Notes: generated from the sequence alone by a model not told the origin. Counted from the stretch's first letter, positions 9,083-20,000 are shown. The stretch is 64,000 bases of DNA from Neopararhizobium haloflavum (GCF_002750855.1 NZ_NWUC01000006.1:186001-250000); one strand, 5' to 3'. Program-made: numbers and translations.

Positions 9083-11614
9083 ATGCCGGGGCCCAGCCTG
9101 TCTCGTGGCGCGGACCGATGGGGGATCGCCGCAGCCGCGAAATCGTTTCGATCTTTCCGCAGGCACTTGCGGCGCGCACTGCTGACAGGCGCCGCCTGGG
9201 TTGCGATGCCCGAGGTCGTCCGTGCCGATGAACACCTTGCCCTCCCGTTCGGACTTGCGCTGTCGACCATAGAAGTCGTCAATCTGGCGCTGGTGCTTGG
9301 CGCCGTATCCGCCGCGCTTATCTCGGCCATCTGGTTGATCCGGGAACGTGCCAAGATCGACGCGGAGAACACCGAACTGCGAACGCTGCTTTCCGATGCC
9401 AACGCGCGCGTCGACCGCTACCATGCGTTGATCATCGACAAGGACCGCCGCATCGTGGTGTGGGACGGCATTGGTGAGAGCCCGGAAGTTCTCGGGGAAT
9501 TGCCGGTGGAGGCCGGCGCGCCGGACGCAAAATCCGCTTTCCTCGCTTTCGGCCGCTGGCTGGACACGCGTTCGGCCGCGCGGCTGGAAAAGGCGATCGA
9601 CCTTTTGCGTGCCAGCGGACAGCGCTTTGACTTCGTCATCGAGACCCAGCGGGCCCAGGTGCTGGAAGCGCAAGGCCGCGTTTCTGGAGGGCGGGCCTTC
9701 GTCCGCTTCGTCGCGCTCGGTGATATGCGCGCCCGCATGGCCGAAACGACAGCCGAGCGCGATCGTCTCGTTGGTGCTGTGGAAACGCTCCAGACCCTTC
9801 TCGACGCGTTGGACACGCCCGTCTGGCTGCGCGGGCCCGATGGCCGGCTGCGTTGGGTCAACGAAGCCTATGCGCATGCCGTCGAAGCGTCCTCGGGCGA
9901 AGTGGCCGTTGAGCGGGGGAGCGAATTGATCGGCACCCATGCGCGCGAGAAGATCCGTGCGGCGACGCTGACGGATCGGCCGTTCAGCGACAAGGTATCG
10001 ACCGTCGTCCGGGGCAACCGGACGATCTACGATCTCGTCGATGCCAGGACCGCCACCGGCTCTGCCGGCATTGCGACGGACGTCAGCGAGATCGAGAGCG
10101 TGCGCGAGGAACTGCAGCGCACCATCCGCAGCCATTCCGAGACACTGGACCATCTCGCGACGGCCGTCGCCATATTCGGCAACGATCAGACGCTCCAGTT
10201 CTACAACCAGGCTTTCCAGAAGCTCTGGGCGCTGGACATGCCATTCCTGGAGAGCCGTCCCACCAATGCGGAATTCCTCGAGCGCCTGCGCGCCGACGGC
10301 AAGCTCTCCGAGCAGCACTCGTGGCGGGATTGGAAAGACGGCATGCTGGCCGTCTACCGCAGCGTCGAGCCGCAACAGAATTTCTGGTATCTTCCCGATG
10401 GCCAGACATTGAACGTATTCGCCACCGCGCATCCGCAGGGCGGTGCGACCTGGGTCTTCGAGAACCTCACCGAGCAGGTGGATCTGGAAGCGCGTTACAA
10501 CACATTGGTGAAGGTGCAGGGCGAGACGATCGACCACCTCGCGGAGGGCGTTTGCGTCTTTGGTGCGGATGGCAAGCTCAAACTGTCCAACCCGGCGTTC
10601 CGCGCGCTCTGGGGCATCACGGAACTGGATGCAGCGCCGGGAACGCACATCAATGCCGTGGAAATGCTGTGCCGCAAGGCTTACGCAGAAGAAGATGGCT
10701 GGCGCCGCTTCGCGACCATCATCACCAGCCTTGATGACGAACGGCGCACCTATGAGGGCCGCTTCGAGCTTCTAACCGGCCTCATCCTCGACTATGCGGT
10801 CGTGCCGCTGCCCAACGCCCAGACGATGCTGACCTTCGTCAACAGCACCGACAGCGTCAGCGTCGAACGCGCATTGACGGAGAAGAACGACGCCTTGCAG
10901 CGGGCGGATGCGCTGAAGAACGATTTCGTCAAGCATGTCTCCTACGAACTCCGCACGCCGCTGACCAACATCATCGGTTTTGCCGATCTGCTGAAAACGC
11001 CGATGACCGGCGATCTGAATGAGCGCCAAGCAGAATATGTCGACCATATCGCGACGTCGTCATCCGTGTTGCTGATGATCGTCAACGACATCCTGGATCT
11101 CGCCACAGTCGACGCCGGCATCATGAAGCTGGAATTGAGCGAGGTCGACATCGCGGAGATCCTGGCGGAAGCCGAAGCGCAGATGAGCGACCGCTTGAAA
11201 GAAGCCGATCTGGCGCTTTCCATCGACGCTCCGCCCGGGCTCGGTCATTTCGTGGCGGATCGGCAGCGCGTGCGTCAGATTCTGTCGAAGCTCCTGAGCA
11301 ACGCGGCGAACCATGCGCCGGAAGGCTCGCGCATCCGGCTGACCTGCCACCGCGAGATTGACAGCATCGTCTTCTCGGTGTCCGACGAGGGGCCGGGCAT
11401 TCCCTCGCATATGTTGAAGTCGATCTTCTCGCGCTTTGAAACGCACGGTCCTGGCGGTCGCCGCCGGGGCGCTGGGCTCGGGCTCTCGATCGTCGACAGT
11501 TTCGTCAGCCTGCACAAAGGCACTGTCGAGATCGACAGCGTCGAGGGACGCGGAACCACCGTGACCTGCCGATTGCCGGCACACCGCACGATCCGCACGG
11601 AGGCGGCCGAATAA
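9083..11614 (+). CDS. divL: DivL-type PAS sensor pseudo-histidine-kinase (Tyr in place of His)
   Basis: An 843-residue membrane protein resembling DivL, which in Caulobacter stimulates the CckA kinase and so CtrA phosphorylation in the cell cycle. N-terminal hydrophobic segment at ~30-48, one clear TM at ~64-86, several PAS-like segments (~100-600; WVNEAYAHAVE and LSNPAFRALWG are PAS motifs), then a HisKA helix in which the expected histidine is Tyr621 (HVSYELRTPLTNIIGF). The HATPase domain keeps an N-box (LSKLLSNAANHA), DEGPGIP and GAGLGLSIV. The tyrosine is the hallmark of DivL. tsaE-amgK follows after 2 bases. The number of PAS domains is uncertain by eye. Confidence 0.88.
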   Translation: MPGPSLSRGADRWGIAAAAKSFRSFRRHLRRALLTGAAWVAMPEVVRADEHLALPFGLALSTIEVVNLALVLGAVSAALISAIWLIRERAKIDAENTELRTLLSDANARVDRYHALIIDKDRRIVVWDGIGESPEVLGELPVEAGAPDAKSAFLAFGRWLDTRSAARLEKAIDLLRASGQRFDFVIETQRAQVLEAQGRVSGGRAFVRFVALGDMRARMAETTAERDRLVGAVETLQTLLDALDTPVWLRGPDGRLRWVNEAYAHAVEASSGEVAVERGSELIGTHAREKIRAATLTDRPFSDKVSTVVRGNRTIYDLVDARTATGSAGIATDVSEIESVREELQRTIRSHSETLDHLATAVAIFGNDQTLQFYNQAFQKLWALDMPFLESRPTNAEFLERLRADGKLSEQHSWRDWKDGMLAVYRSVEPQQNFWYLPDGQTLNVFATAHPQGGATWVFENLTEQVDLEARYNTLVKVQGETIDHLAEGVCVFGADGKLKLSNPAFRALWGITELDAAPGTHINAVEMLCRKAYAEEDGWRRFATIITSLDDERRTYEGRFELLTGLILDYAVVPLPNAQTMLTFVNSTDSVSVERALTEKNDALQRADALKNDFVKHVSYELRTPLTNIIGFADLLKTPMTGDLNERQAEYVDHIATSSSVLLMIVNDILDLATVDAGIMKLELSEVDIAEILAEAEAQMSDRLKEADLALSIDAPPGLGHFVADRQRVRQILSKLLSNAANHAPEGSRIRLTCHREIDSIVFSVSDEGPGIPSHMLKSIFSRFETHGPGGRRRGAGLGLSIVDSFVSLHKGTVEIDSVEGRGTTVTCRLPAHRTIRTEAAE

Positions 11615-11616
11615 CC

Positions 11617-13125
11617 GTGCAGCGGGAGACGCGCGTCATAGAAATCCCCGACGAGGCCGCCATGCGCCGCCTGGCGGAAGACGTGGCGATCATCGTCAGG
11701 CCCGGTGATGTATTCGCGCTCTCGGGCGAGCTTGGTGCGGGTAAGTCCACTTTTGCCCGCGCACTGATCCGTGCCGTCGCGAATGACGACGCGCTGGAGG
11801 TGCCAAGCCCCACTTTCACCCTCGCGCAACTCTACGACGCGCGGGTCCCGATCGCCCATTTCGATCTCTATCGCCTTGCCGATCCGGGTGAACTCGTCGA
11901 ACTCGGGTTCGACGAGGCAATCGAGGCAAGCGCGGTTCTGATCGAGTGGCCCGAACGCGCAGGCGACGCATTGCCCGCCGACGCAATCCGGTGGCGCATA
12001 GCCGATGCGAACGGTCCGAATGCAAGGATCGTGGCGATCGATGCCCCCGCGCACTTCATGGCGCGGCTCGCACGCTCGCTTGAAATCCGCGCGTTCTTGA
12101 GCCGTGTCGGTAGAGAAAGTGCGAGGCGGCGTTACCTGCTCGGCGATGCGTCGACACGCGCTTATGAGCGGCTGTCGATGGGGGAGGGCTGGGCGACGAT
12201 CCTGATGAATGCGCCCGCCATGCCTGACGGCCCGCCGATCAGGGATGGCAAACCTTATTCCCGGATCGCTCATCTTGCCGAGGATGTGGTGCCGTTCGTC
12301 GCGATCGGCCGATGGCTGAGACATGAAGGCTTTGCCGCCCCCGAAATTCTGGAAGCGGATCTGGCCAAGGGCATTCTCATTGTTGAGGACCTGGGCGCGG
12401 ACGGCATCCTGTCGCCAGAGGGCATGCCGGTGCGTGATCGCTATGCGGCGGCCGTCGGTGTTCTCGTCGACCTGCATCGTAGGTCGGTACCGGATTTGCT
12501 CGCTGTAAAGTCTGGTGTCGATTATCGCCTGCCAAGATACGATCGCGACGCCATGATGATCGAGGCGGAGCTTCTGGTGGATTGGTATGTCCCTTACAGG
12601 CTCGGGCGGGCGGTGAGCGAAGGGGATCGCGCTGATTACATTGCGCTCTGGGGCGGCGCGATCGAGCGCCTCGCCAGTGCGGAGAAGAACATCGTTCTGC
12701 GCGACTATCATTCGCCGAATATCATCTGGCGCGCCGAGCGCCAGGGAAACGACCGGATCGGCATCATAGATTTCCAGGATGCGATGCTCGGCCCGTCCGC
12801 CTATGATGTGGCGTCTCTTCTTCAGGATGCGCGCGTCACCGTTCCGCGGCAGATGCGGCAGGAATTGCTGGCGGACTATGTCGAGGCGCGGCGCGACGAC
12901 GACAACTTTGAGCCGGACTCCTTCCACACGGCCTATTCGATCATGGCCGCGCAACGCGCGTCCAAGATTCTCGGAATTTTCGTCCGCCTCAAGCAGCGCG
13001 ACGGCAAGCCGGGCTATCTGCGTCACCTTCCGAGGATCGAAGCCTATCTGGCCGAAGCGCTCGCGCACGACGCTTTGACAGATCTGCGCGCTTGGTATCA
13101 AAGATCAGGACTCGTCGAGGCCTGA
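11617..13125 (+). CDS. tsaE: TsaE-AmgK fusion: tRNA t6A ATPase plus cell-wall sugar kinase-like domain
   Basis: A 502-residue two-domain protein. Residues ~1-150 are TsaE, the ATPase of the t6A37 tRNA-modification complex: Walker A GELGAGKST with Lys43, SPTFTLAQLY, and HFDLYRL. Residues ~165-502 are an aminoglycoside-phosphotransferase-fold kinase with catalytic loop LRDYHSPNIIW (Asp363) and metal-binding IIDFQDA (Asp385), closest in look to AmgK, the anomeric MurNAc/GlcNAc kinase. A MurU-like nucleotidyltransferase follows, which supports the AmgK reading. The start is GTG two bases after divL. The fusion is, to my knowledge, common in Rhizobiales; kinase substrate is inferred from context. 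Confidence 0.87.
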   Translation: MQRETRVIEIPDEAAMRRLAEDVAIIVRPGDVFALSGELGAGKSTFARALIRAVANDDALEVPSPTFTLAQLYDARVPIAHFDLYRLADPGELVELGFDEAIEASAVLIEWPERAGDALPADAIRWRIADANGPNARIVAIDAPAHFMARLARSLEIRAFLSRVGRESARRRYLLGDASTRAYERLSMGEGWATILMNAPAMPDGPPIRDGKPYSRIAHLAEDVVPFVAIGRWLRHEGFAAPEILEADLAKGILIVEDLGADGILSPEGMPVRDRYAAAVGVLVDLHRRSVPDLLAVKSGVDYRLPRYDRDAMMIEAELLVDWYVPYRLGRAVSEGDRADYIALWGGAIERLASAEKNIVLRDYHSPNIIWRAERQGNDRIGIIDFQDAMLGPSAYDVASLLQDARVTVPRQMRQELLADYVEARRDDDNFEPDSFHTAYSIMAAQRASKILGIFVRLKQRDGKPGYLRHLPRIEAYLAEALAHDALTDLRAWYQRSGLVEA

Positions 13126-13142
13126 AGGGAGACCGCAGCATC

Positions 13143-13892
13143 GTGGGCAAGCAAGCGATCGACAGGGCGATGATTCTCGCGGCCGGGCTCGGTACGCGCC
13201 TGCGGCCGATCACCGATACCATCCCGAAGCCGCTGGTCGAAGTTTCAGGCAAGGCGCTGATCGATTACGGTTTCGATGCCCTGCGCACCGCAGGCATCAA
13301 GCGCGCGGTGGTCAACGTGCACTATCGCGCCGACCAGCTTCGCGCGCATCTCAAGACCGTCGCCGGCATGCAGATCGATGTGTCGGACGAGACGGCCCAA
13401 TTGCTGGATTCGGGAGGCGGGGTGGTCAACGCGCTACCGTTCTTGGGAAGCGCGCCCTTCGTGATCCTGAACGCCGACACTTTCTGGCTCGAGGCGCCAT
13501 CGGCCGTGCAGAGCAATCTCCAGCGCATGATCGAAGCCTTCGACGAACGCTCGATGGATATCCTGATGCTGACTGTTTCGCCGGACAGGGCGACGGGACA
13601 TGACGGCGGCGGAGATTTCACGATGGATGCCGATGGCCGATTGACACGCTTCGACGGCAAGGGTGATGGCATGATCTACGCCGGGGCGCTGATCGTCCAC
13701 CCACGCATATTCGACCACAGTCCCAAGGGGCCGTTTTCGCTCAACGCATGCTTCGACAGGGCGCTAGTCTTGGATCGAATGCGAGGGCTTGCACTGGCGG
13801 GGCACTGGCTGACGGTGGGGACGCCTCAAGCCATCGGCGAGGCGGAGCGTGCGATTGCCCGCTGCGAGGCCGGCGTGCATCAGCCCGTCTGA
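13143..13892 (+). CDS. murU: MurU-like nucleotidyltransferase (MurNAc-1-P uridylyltransferase candidate)
   Basis: A 249-residue sugar-phosphate nucleotidyltransferase with the N-terminal signature MILAAGLGTRLRPITDTIPKPLV, the FVILNADTFW metal/nucleotide motif and LTVGTPQAI near the C-terminus. The short length without a C-terminal left-handed helix fits MurU rather than GlmU or RmlA. MurU makes UDP-MurNAc from MurNAc-1-phosphate in the cell-wall recycling bypass, with AmgK supplying the substrate; the upstream gene carries an AmgK-like domain. The GTG at 13143 follows AAGGGAG; the longer frame from 13092 would overlap the upstream gene. The stop overlaps the addB ATG by one base. Confidence 0.82.
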   Translation: MGKQAIDRAMILAAGLGTRLRPITDTIPKPLVEVSGKALIDYGFDALRTAGIKRAVVNVHYRADQLRAHLKTVAGMQIDVSDETAQLLDSGGGVVNALPFLGSAPFVILNADTFWLEAPSAVQSNLQRMIEAFDERSMDILMLTVSPDRATGHDGGGDFTMDADGRLTRFDGKGDGMIYAGALIVHPRIFDHSPKGPFSLNACFDRALVLDRMRGLALAGHWLTVGTPQAIGEAERAIARCEAGVHQPV

Positions 13893-16800
13893 TGGCTGGG
13901 ACACGGACACCGCGGCTTTTCACCATTGCGCCCGGCGTGCCGTTTCTGCCGACCTTGGTGCGCGCCCTGTGCGACGGGGACCTCGTTCCGGGCTTTCGCT
14001 TTGATCGGGCCGATCCACTCGCCTTGTCACGCGCAACCATATACGTGCCGACGCGCCGCGCGGCGCGCGCCCTTCGCTCCGAATTCGTGGATCATATCGG
14101 CAGGACCAGCGCCATCCTGCCGACGATCCGCCCCCTGGGCGAGACAGATGATGATGCGGGATATTTCGATCTCGCCGAACCGTCGATGGATCAACAGCTA
14201 CCGGTCGGCAAGGTCGAGACGCTGCTGGAACTCGCCAGTCTCGTGCAGCGCTGGAAGAACAAGCTGCCGCAAGCCGTGAGTGGTTTTCATCGCGGCAGTC
14301 CGTTGATCGCGCCGGCAAGCCCGGCCGACGCGATCTGGTTGGCGCGGGGCCTTGCCGACCTCCTCGACGCAATGGAAACGCATGATTGTCCATGGCAGCG
14401 GCTGGATTTGCTGCAGGCAGCCGATCATGCCGAATGGTGGCAACTGACGCTCGAATTTCTCAAGATCGCCTCCGCCTTCTGGCCGGCAAGGCTGCGGGAG
14501 ATCGACCGCGTCAGCGCAGCCAGCCATCGCAATGCCGCGCTCGCAGCCGAGACCCGCCGGCTGGCGAGCATGCCCGAGAAAGGCCCGATGATCGTCGCCG
14601 GGTCGACCGGCTCCATCCCGGCAACGGCCGCGCTGATGCAGGCAATCGCCGGCCTGGACCAGGGCGCCATCGTGCTGCCCGGACTCGATACACGCATCCC
14701 GCCCGACGTCTGGCCGCTAGTCATGCGTGCCGGTGCCGACGAAACGGATCCGGCTGTCCTGACCCATCCGCAATATGGTCTGGCGCTTCTCTTGAGCCGT
14801 TTCGGTGCTGCCCGCGAGGATGTGGTGCCGTTGGGCGAGGAGCAGCCGGTGCTTGCCGCGCGCAACGCCGCCATATCGATGGCGCTTCTTCCGGCACGGG
14901 CGACGGCGCTGTGGGCTGCAGCACCGTTTGCTGGGTCGCCGCAGGGCTTTGGCGATGTCAGCCTGATTGAGACGTCAAGCGAGCGCGAGGAGGCCGCCGC
15001 CATCGCCGTCGCAATGCGCATTGCGGGCGATGACCCCAAGGCCCGCGTTGCGCTGGTGACACCGGATCGCAGATTGGCGCGCCGCGTTTCCGTTGAACTC
15101 GTCCGGTACGGCATCGAAGCCAACGATTCCGGCGGGGTGCCGCTTGCCTCGACGCAGCCTGCGACCTTGCTGCGCCTTCTTCTCGATGCGGTCATGCAGC
15201 CCGGTGATCCGGTGGCGCTCACCGGTCTTCTCAGTCACCCGCTCGCCCGCTTCGGCCTGTCGATGCACGAGGCGCGCAGAGCGGCGCACCTTTTCGAACT
15301 CCTCGCACTGCGCGGACGCATGGGAGAGGTGGATGTCTCCCAGCTTTCCGCCCTTCTGGAATCCGGCCTGCGAGAAGACGGCGAAGCCCGGCATATCCCT
15401 GAATGGCGGCGCAGGCTCTCGCAGGACGACATCGCGCTGGCGCGGCGTCTTGCCCTTGAGGTCGAGACACGGGTGGAGCCGCTGACCGGGCGGTTCATCC
15501 GCTTCGCATCCGCAGCGAGCGGCCGTATGACTGATCACGCGCCGATCTCGGCGTGGGCACGCGATACGATCGACGTCGCAGAGGCCGTGACGGGCGACCC
15601 GGATACCGGTGTGTCCGGTCTTTGGGGCGAAGAAGCAGGTGAGGCGCTTGCCGCGCTGTTTGCCGATATGCTGGCATCGAGAGCCGACCTGCCGGCAAGC
15701 GGGGCTGAGTGGGCGGACATCGTCGCGGCACTGATTGCCGGAGAAACGGTGAAACCGCGCGCAACGACCCACCCGCGAATCTTCATATGGGGAGCATTGG
15801 AGGCGCGCCTTCAGGACGTCGATACGCTCATCCTGGCGGGTCTCAACGAAGGCAAGTGGCCAGGCCAGACGGCCAATGACGCGTTCTTGTCGCGCCCGAT
15901 GAAGATGACCGTGGGGCTGGAGCCGCAGGAGCGTCGGATCGGTCTGGCGGCGCATGATTTCCAGATGGCCATGGGCGCGTCCAAGGTCATCCTCAGCCGA
16001 TCGACGCGCGCGGACAAGGCCCCGACAGTCGCTTCACGGTGGCTGCAGAGGCTACTGGCAGTGGTTGGTGATGAGGGCGCGCTTGCAATGCGCCGGCGCG
16101 GCGATGCATTGCGTCTTGCCGCCGAGGCTGCCGACCAGAAGCCGGAACGCCCCTTGGCGAACCGGCCGGAGCCAAAGCCACCGCTTGTGGCGCAGCCGAA
16201 GCGCTACAGCTTTTCCGAAATTCGCACGCTGCGCCGCGATCCCTACGCTGTCTATGCCCGTCGGGTATTGCGTCTCAGTCCGCTGGACGGCCTCATTCGC
16301 GACCCGGGCGTTGCCGAGCGAGGCACGCTCTATCATGCGATCGTCGAGCGGTTCATCGCCGAAGGCGCTGAAGTCGCTTCGGCCGATGCCGCCGAGCGGC
16401 TGGAGGCGGTCGCGAAGGCTCTTTTCGATCGTGAGGCGCTGCCTCATCACATCGAGGTGCTGTGGCATCCACGTTTTCGTCGCATTGCGGCACTGTTTCT
16501 TGATTGGGAGCGCCAACGCGACGGCGATGTTGCCGAGCGCTACACCGAACTGCGCGGGTCTGTTCCGATTCTGTCGACCGGCGTCACCCTGTCGGGCATC
16601 GCCGATCGTATCGACCTGATGCGCGATGGAAGCGCCGAGATCATCGACTTCAAGACGGGCGGCATGCCGACCCGCGCTCAGGCGCGTGCGCTGCTCGATC
16701 CGCAACTGCCGCTCGAAGCGGCGGCCTTGATGGCCGGCGGCTTTGGCGATCTGGGGCGAAAAACTCCATCCTCTCTCAAATATGTCCGTCTGAAGGACGC

Positions 16801-17065
16801 CGAAATCATGCCCGTGGACAGCCTTGAAGGGGCGGACAGGGCCGGCCGGGACGATGGCAGCGTGAAGAGCGCTGCCGATCTCGGGTCGGAATCGCTGTCC
16901 CGCCTCGCCGGCTTCATCGAATTGTTGGCAAGCGGCCGCCGCGGGTTTGCTTCGCGCATCATACCGGCCAGTGCGCGTGAATTCGGCGGCGAATACGATC
17001 ATCTGGCGCGCGTCGCGGAATGGGCGAGCGCCGATGTCGGGGGTGATGAAGGGGATGCCTCGTGA
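13892..17065 (+). CDS. addB: Double-strand-break repair nuclease subunit AddB
   Basis: Partner of AddA in the helicase-nuclease that processes DNA ends for RecA. The product is 1057 residues, normal for alphaproteobacterial AddB. The N-terminal FTIAPGVPFLPTLVRAL occupies the inactivated helicase position. The C-terminal PD-(D/E)XK nuclease is visible as RGTLYHAIVERF followed by EIIDFKTGG (Asp919, Lys921). I see none of the four cysteines that hold the iron-sulphur staple in Bacillus AddB. The ATG at 13892 overlaps the murU stop; the earlier start (13748) would lie inside murU. The stop overlaps the addA GTG by four bases. Confidence 0.95.
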   Translation: MAGTRTPRLFTIAPGVPFLPTLVRALCDGDLVPGFRFDRADPLALSRATIYVPTRRAARALRSEFVDHIGRTSAILPTIRPLGETDDDAGYFDLAEPSMDQQLPVGKVETLLELASLVQRWKNKLPQAVSGFHRGSPLIAPASPADAIWLARGLADLLDAMETHDCPWQRLDLLQAADHAEWWQLTLEFLKIASAFWPARLREIDRVSAASHRNAALAAETRRLASMPEKGPMIVAGSTGSIPATAALMQAIAGLDQGAIVLPGLDTRIPPDVWPLVMRAGADETDPAVLTHPQYGLALLLSRFGAAREDVVPLGEEQPVLAARNAAISMALLPARATALWAAAPFAGSPQGFGDVSLIETSSEREEAAAIAVAMRIAGDDPKARVALVTPDRRLARRVSVELVRYGIEANDSGGVPLASTQPATLLRLLLDAVMQPGDPVALTGLLSHPLARFGLSMHEARRAAHLFELLALRGRMGEVDVSQLSALLESGLREDGEARHIPEWRRRLSQDDIALARRLALEVETRVEPLTGRFIRFASAASGRMTDHAPISAWARDTIDVAEAVTGDPDTGVSGLWGEEAGEALAALFADMLASRADLPASGAEWADIVAALIAGETVKPRATTHPRIFIWGALEARLQDVDTLILAGLNEGKWPGQTANDAFLSRPMKMTVGLEPQERRIGLAAHDFQMAMGASKVILSRSTRADKAPTVASRWLQRLLAVVGDEGALAMRRRGDALRLAAEAADQKPERPLANRPEPKPPLVAQPKRYSFSEIRTLRRDPYAVYARRVLRLSPLDGLIRDPGVAERGTLYHAIVERFIAEGAEVASADAAERLEAVAKALFDREALPHHIEVLWHPRFRRIAALFLDWERQRDGDVAERYTELRGSVPILSTGVTLSGIADRIDLMRDGSAEIIDFKTGGMPTRAQARALLDPQLPLEAAALMAGGFGDLGRKTPSSLKYVRLKDAEIMPVDSLEGADRAGRDDGSVKSAADLGSESLSRLAGFIELLASGRRGFASRIIPASAREFGGEYDHLARVAEWASADVGGDEGDAS

Positions 17066-20000
17066 CCGAAGCGCCCATCTTCGATCTTGACTGGACAACC
17101 CAGCAGCAATTGCGCGCGTCCGACCCGAAAGCTTCGGCCTGGGTCTCGGCCAACGCCGGATCGGGCAAAACGCATGTGCTGTCACAAAGGGTTATCAGGC
17201 TTTTGTTGGAAGGCGCCAAGCCTTCGGCAATCCTGTGCCTCACCTACACGAAGGCGGCAGCCTCGGAGATGTCGAACCGGGTTTTCGCCCGGCTTGCCCA
17301 ATGGGCGACACAGCCGGACGACAGACTGTTTGCCGACCTTTCGGGCCTCGACGGTCAGCTACCCTCACCAGCGCGCCTGGCGTTTGCGCGTCAGTTGTTC
17401 GCCCGCGCCCTAGAGACACCGGGCGGGCTGAAGATCCAGACAATCCACGCGTTCTGCGAAGCCGTGCTGCACCAGTTTCCGCTCGAAGCCAACGTGGCCG
17501 GGCACTTCACGGTGATGGATGACGGGCAGTCCGCCAGCCTTATCGCGGAGGCGCGCCGGTCTCTTCTGACCGCCACTGGTACGGAAGACGATATCTCGTT
17601 GGCCCATGCGTTCGCCACGGTTCTCGGAGACGCGGGAGAAGCGGGGCTGGAAACCCTGCTCGATGACCTCGTTGCGCAGCGAGGGCCGGTTCAGCGCTTC
17701 CTGGAAACTTCCGGGGGTGCGGAAGGTGCTCGGCAGATCGTTTCGACTGCTCTCGGATTGGATCCGGCAGAGGACGAAGGGTCGATCAAGGCGTCTGTCT
17801 GGCCGATCCCGACATTGCCGCCGCATATCATCGCGGCCTATGCGGATGCCGCTTCTGCTGCCTCGGCCAAGAAGGCGCGCAGCTATGCCGACGCGCTGCA
17901 GGCGGCAGCCGGCGCCGACACGGTGGAGGAGCGGTGGAGACATCTGGCCGGCCTTTTCCTGCGTGCCGACGGCAAGACGCGAAGCCTTTCGCAGGCCGGT
18001 GCCGGCAAGATCGACGCGACGCTTCCCGACATCCAGGATCGCATCGCGGCCGCCACCACCCATTTCGAGGAAGCGCTGGACCGGCTGGCGCGCTGGCGCA
18101 TGACGCGGGCGACGGGTGCCGCCCTGACACTCGCCCGACGCCTTCTTGGCGACTATGAGCGCCTGAAGCGGCTGCGCGGCAACTTGGATTTCGAGGATCT
18201 CGTCGAGCGAACGGCAAGCCTTCTTGCCCGCGGCGGCGCCAGTGCGTGGGTCCACTACAAGCTGGACCAGGGCATCGATCACGTCCTCGTCGACGAGGCT
18301 CAGGACACCAGCCCGGCGCAGTGGCAGATCATTCGTCAGCTCGCCGACGAATTCTTCGCCGGCGACCAGGCAGGCCGGCGCAGAACGCTGTTTTCGGTGG
18401 GCGACGAAAAGCAGTCGATCTATTCCTTCCAAGGTGCCCGACCCGAAAGGTTTCGACAGGAGGGGCGCTCGGTCGAAAGCGCTGCATCGGCAAGCGAGAC
18501 CCGCTTCGAGGGCGTCGAACTCAAGCTGTCCTTCCGCTCGACATCCGATGTTCTCAAGGCCGTCGACAGGGTTTTTGAAGATGCCGAGGCGCGGCGCGGG
18601 CTCGGAGAACCGGGCGGCGATATCATCCACGAGTCGGTGCGAGGGCGCGAGCCGGGTCTGGTCGACGTCTGGGAAATGATCGCCAAGGAAAAGCGCGTTG
18701 ACGAGGAGGACTGGACGGCCCCTTTCGACGACACGCCCGAGCATGATCCGAAAACGCGGCTTGCCAAGCGCATTGCCGGAACGATCCGCCAGTGGATCGG
18801 CGATGGTCACCGCGTGGTGAAGGGCCGGAGTGTTCCGATCACCGCCGGCGACATCCTCGTGCTCGTGCGCAAGCGTGATGGCTTCGTCAATGCGTTGATG
18901 CGTGAACTCAAGCATCACCCGGCGATTCCCGTCGCCGGCGCCGACCGCCTGGTGCTGACAGACCATATCGCGGTCAAGGACCTGATGGCGCTCGGGCGTG
19001 TGCTTTCCCTGCCGGATGACGATCTGTCGCTTGCGTCACTGCTCAAATCGCCCTTGTTCGAACTCGACGAGGACCAACTGTTCACGCTGTGTCATGGGCG
19101 CGAGCCCACGTCCGGCGTCGAGGCCGAGTTGACGCGCCTGGCCGAGGCGGGCGAGCAGCCCTTCATGGATGCCAAGCGCAAGCTGGACCGCTACGCCGTT
19201 GTCGCGGCTGAGAGCTCTGTCCACGATTTTTACGCGCATGTGCTTGGCCCTCTTGGCGGGCGGGCGGACTTTCTGGCGCGGCTCGGCAACGAAGCGGCGG
19301 ACGTCCTGGATGAATTTCTCGCCTTTGCGCTCGATCACGAGGCGGCCGGCCTACCCGGAATGCAGTCCTTTCTCGCCGTCCTCGACCAGCAGTCGCCCAC
19401 GATCAAACGCGAGCTGGAGCAGGATCGTGACGAGGTCCGCATCATGACGGTGCATGCATCCAAGGGCCTCGAGGCGCCCGTGGTGTTTCTCGTCGATTCC
19501 GGCGGCGAGGCTGCGCGGGGCCAGAACGTCTCGCGCCTGCGCAGTCTCGATATATCCGGGATGGAGTGTCCCGTTCCGCTCTGGGTCCCGTCCAGGGCGC
19601 ATGAAAACAGCGTCTCGCTGGATCTCAAGAATAGGATGATGCGTGCGGCTGAGGAGGAATATCGCAGGCTCCTTTATGTCGGCATGACCCGTGCTGCCGA
19701 TCGGCTTGTGGTCTGTGGCTATCATGGGCTTAACCCTCCCAGGGGCCCGCATTGGCTCTCGATGGTGCGGACCGCTCTGGAGCGCGGTGACGCGGAGCCA
19801 ACGACGTTCCAGGCGGGCGGAATGACCTGGGATGGCTTTCGCTTCTCGCGTGCGAAGGCCACGCCGACGCCCACTGACGGAGCGCCCGCGCCCGCCGCGC
19901 CCGTCGATCGCGTTGATATTCCGACCGCGCCATTGCCGCCGCCCGAGCGCCCGCCGCGCCCGCTCACGCCGTCCGGCACGCATGCTGTCATCGACGATGA

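Noticed and set aside
11275-13101. 608-codon open frame opposite divL/tsaE
   Set aside because: Spans the junction of two real genes on the opposite strand and has no recognisable fold.
13748-13891. Longer N-terminus for addB
   Set aside because: The extension lies inside murU in another frame and lacks AddB character; ATG at 13892 overlaps the murU stop neatly.
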